Of a stretch of DNA of 64,000 nt, positions 62,609-64,000 are shown in pieces. Under the pieces are notes generated by a model that did not search any database, was not told the DNA's origin, and was given only the letters and a program-made list of their open reading frames with translations. Origin of the DNA: Frateuria_A yonginensis (GTDB lineage Bacteria; Pseudomonadota; Gammaproteobacteria; Xanthomonadales; Rhodanobacteraceae); the NCBI RefSeq assembly GCF_037137055.1, contig NZ_JBBBNY010000004.1, positions 186,001 to 250,000 of the forward strand, in the 5' to 3' direction. A program made the position numbers and the translations under genes. Each line of letters starts with the position of its first letter. The stretch's first letter is position 1.

Positions 62609-62631
62609 GCGGCGCCCGGCGTGGGCGCCGC
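62609..62631. terminator. Hairpin between converging lipoprotein and DUF2383 genes
   Basis: Perfect 9-bp stem gcggcgccc/gggcgccgc with a 5-base loop in a 45-bp gap. No T run. Confidence 0.55.
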
Positions 62632-62639
62632 CTGCGCGG

Positions 62640-63086
62640 CTAGTGCGTGCGGTGCACCGCACGCTTGAGGTCGCGCATCTGGTCGTGCCCGGACTTCACC
62701 GAGCGATAGGCCTCGGCGATCAGTTCGCGCGTGGGTGGAGTGACGTCGGCATCCTCCAGTGCATCCTCGAAGCGGTGCTTGATGTGGTCCTCGCCGCGCT
62801 CGACCTCGTCGACCACCGCCACGTCGTCGCCGAGCTTGCGGCGCAGGTTGGTGAACATGCGGTGCGCGGAGGCCAGCACGCTGCCGTCGTCTTCCGGCGT
62901 CCCGCCGAGCGCCTGTACGTGGCGTTGCAGCCGCGCGGCCACCTGGCGGCGCTCGTTGGCACGCTCCTGGAAGGTGAGGCCGAAGCGGTTGCTGGCGGTG
63001 TCCTTCGCGGCCTCGGCGTAGCCGTGCGCACTGTCGATGGTGGTTTCGATCAGGTCGTTGAGTACGCGGATGTCGTGGTTCTGCAT
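62640..63086 (-). CDS. DUF2383 (PA2169-type) four-helix-bundle protein
   Basis: 148 residues, all helical, with no signal peptide. DIRVLNDLIETTIDSAHGYAEAA and ANERRQVAARLQRHVQALGG match the start of the ferritin-like DUF2383 family; acidic residues (DEVERGEDHIKHRFEDAL) could form a metal site. GGAG precedes the ATG. Often associated with stress responses; function untested. Confidence 0.82.
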   Translation of the reverse strand: MQNHDIRVLNDLIETTIDSAHGYAEAAKDTASNRFGLTFQERANERRQVAARLQRHVQALGGTPEDDGSVLASAHRMFTNLRRKLGDDVAVVDEVERGEDHIKHRFEDALEDADVTPPTRELIAEAYRSVKSGHDQMRDLKRAVHRTH

Positions 63087-63221
63087 GGCAATCTCCGGAG
63101 GAACGATCGCCGGCGAGGGGCGATGGCCACCGCCGGCGCGACCATGCTAGGCATCGGCGGCGACGGCCCCGTGAAGCGCGCGGACGATCCGCTCGTCGCG
63201 TGGCCGGCACGCGCGCGGGTG

Positions 63222-63227
63222 CATGAT
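63222..63227 (+). promoter_or_regulatory. Weak candidate -10 box of the DUF488 gene, leaderless arrangement
   Basis: CATGAT is followed by six bases and the ATG at 63234. Weaker than the others because only 4 of 6 bases fit. Confidence 0.3.
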
Positions 63228-63233
63228 CGGCGC

Positions 63234-63782
63234 ATGGCTGCACGGAACGATCCGGCGCCGGTGTTCACCATCGGCCATTCCACCCATGCGTTCGAGGCGT
63301 TCGCGGCGCTGCTGCGCGCGCACGCCATCGCCTGCGTGGTCGACGTGCGCCGGCTGCCGGGCTCGCGCCGCCATCCGCAGTTCGACGGCCCGACGCTGGC
63401 AGCGGCGCTCGCTCCGCTGGGCATCGGCTACCGGCACCTGGCCGCGCTCGGGGGCAGGCGCGGGCGCAGCCTTGCGCCCGGCAGCGACTCACCCAACGGC
63501 TTCTGGCAGAACGCGAGCTTCCGCCGCTACGCGGACTACGCCATGGGCGAGGATTTCCGCGCCGGGCTTGCCGAACTGCTCGCGCTGTCGGCACGCACGC
63601 GCTGCACGCTGATGTGCGCCGAGGCGCTGTGGTGGCGCTGCCATCGGCGCATCGTGGCCGACTACCTGATCGCGGCCGGCCGCGCGGTGTGCCACATCCG
63701 CAGCGACGGACGCGCCGAGCCGGCCGCGATGACGCCCGCCGCACGCCGTGCGGGCGATCATCTGGTCTATCCGCCCGGGTGA
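63234..63782 (+). CDS. DUF488 domain protein
   Basis: 182 residues, cytoplasmic. FTIGHSTHAFEAFAALL at the start and LMCAEALWWRCHRRIVADYL near residue 125 are the family signature, with the Cys and His/Arg residues kept. VVDVRRLPGSRRHPQFD carries the conserved DVR. The function is not established. No Shine-Dalgarno is seen. Confidence 0.87.
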   Translation: MAARNDPAPVFTIGHSTHAFEAFAALLRAHAIACVVDVRRLPGSRRHPQFDGPTLAAALAPLGIGYRHLAALGGRRGRSLAPGSDSPNGFWQNASFRRYADYAMGEDFRAGLAELLALSARTRCTLMCAEALWWRCHRRIVADYLIAAGRAVCHIRSDGRAEPAAMTPAARRAGDHLVYPPG

Positions 63783-63785
63783 GGC

Positions 63786-64000
63786 TCAGCGGTCGCCGAG
63801 CCGGCGCGCCACCTGGGGATCGAGCGAGGCCATGAACGCCTCCACCTGCGTGGTGTAGTCGCCGGGCGTGCCCAGCTCCTCGTTGATCTGCCGGTGCGAG
63901 AGGTCCTCGCCCAGCACCTGCGCGCGCATGTGCAGGCCCTCGGCCTCGGCGACGAAGTTGCGCGCTTGCGGGCAGGACTCGCGGCGGCGGGTCGAGCACA
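63786..64000 (-). CDS. Unidentified protein, N-terminus cut by window edge
   Basis: Only the last 70 residues are visible (ending MASLDPQVARRLGDR), open to the window edge on the minus strand. Helical and charged; the two Cys near the edge (CSTRRRESCPQ) may form a pair. A stop 4 bp from the converging DUF488 stop and coding-like third-position GC support a real gene. No family is recognised. Confidence 0.6.
   Translation of the reverse strand, partial: CSTRRRESCPQARNFVAEAEGLHMRAQVLGEDLSHRQINEELGTPGDYTTQVEAFMASLDPQVARRLGDR

Overview
The window is very GC-rich, densely coded and Gram-negative. It carries two TonB-dependent receptors, lipoproteins with lipoboxes, an MdtABC-type RND pump, PlsB, AcpH, ZapE and a bimodular-length QueF. 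Together with the REP-like palindromes built on the core gcgagcttgctcgcgatg, this suggests a gammaproteobacterium of the Xanthomonadales, most likely the Rhodanobacteraceae side (Dyella, Rhodanobacter or Luteibacter-like). The placement rests on family resemblance; no search was run. I see no rRNA, tRNA, CRISPR, insertion sequence, phage or integron, so this looks like ordinary chromosome with a few unusual regulatory regions.

Layout. 1-7 kb: a truncated membrane fatty-acid desaturase, a four-gene overlapping ABC cassette of GldA/GldF/GldG type, gnd and mutM. 7-17 kb: a 2OG-Fe(II) oxygenase, a secreted subtilase with C-terminal SLH repeats, an uncharacterised protein, tdk, a halogenase-like flavoprotein, rep helicase and a TPR-sulfotransferase. 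17-27 kb: a TonB receptor, an AI-2E family permease, an acid phosphatase lipoprotein, a lipoprotein of unknown role, plsB and a secreted amidohydrolase. 27-36 kb: mdtA, mdtB and mdtC on the minus strand, with an unusual 670-bp gap holding a REP pair between mdtB and mdtC. 36-43 kb: a membrane-anchored cytochrome c5, acpH, an alpha/beta hydrolase, zapE, an EAL protein, a DUF421 membrane protein and a short-chain dehydrogenase with a lysine-rich tail.

43-47.5 kb is the most informative stretch. A promoter overlapped by two candidate NrdR boxes 32 bp apart is followed at the predicted transcription start by a cobalamin riboswitch, then nrdA, a small KTSC-domain gene and nrdB. The class Ia ribonucleotide reductase would be under nucleotide control at initiation and B12 control in the leader, which implies a B12-dependent reductase elsewhere in the genome.

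47.5-58 kb: an AraC regulator, two DUF4440 secreted proteins, an Oar-like TonB receptor, a BlaI repressor with two TACA-N2-TGTA operators coupled to a BlaR1-like M56 protease, and an S9 dipeptidyl-peptidase. The M56 protein has no penicillin-binding sensor; a proline-rich linker, a small domain and a heptad-repeat coiled coil take its place. 58-64 kb: a GST, a LysR/aldo-keto reductase divergent pair, queF, a lipoprotein, a DUF2383 protein, a DUF488 protein and a truncated gene.

Two themes recur. REP-like inverted repeats sit next to stop codons, and in one clear case supply the stop. Several genes (mutM, plsB, queF, a hydrolase, a DUF488 gene) have a -10-like hexamer only 6-7 nt before the ATG and no Shine-Dalgarno, which suggests leaderless transcripts.
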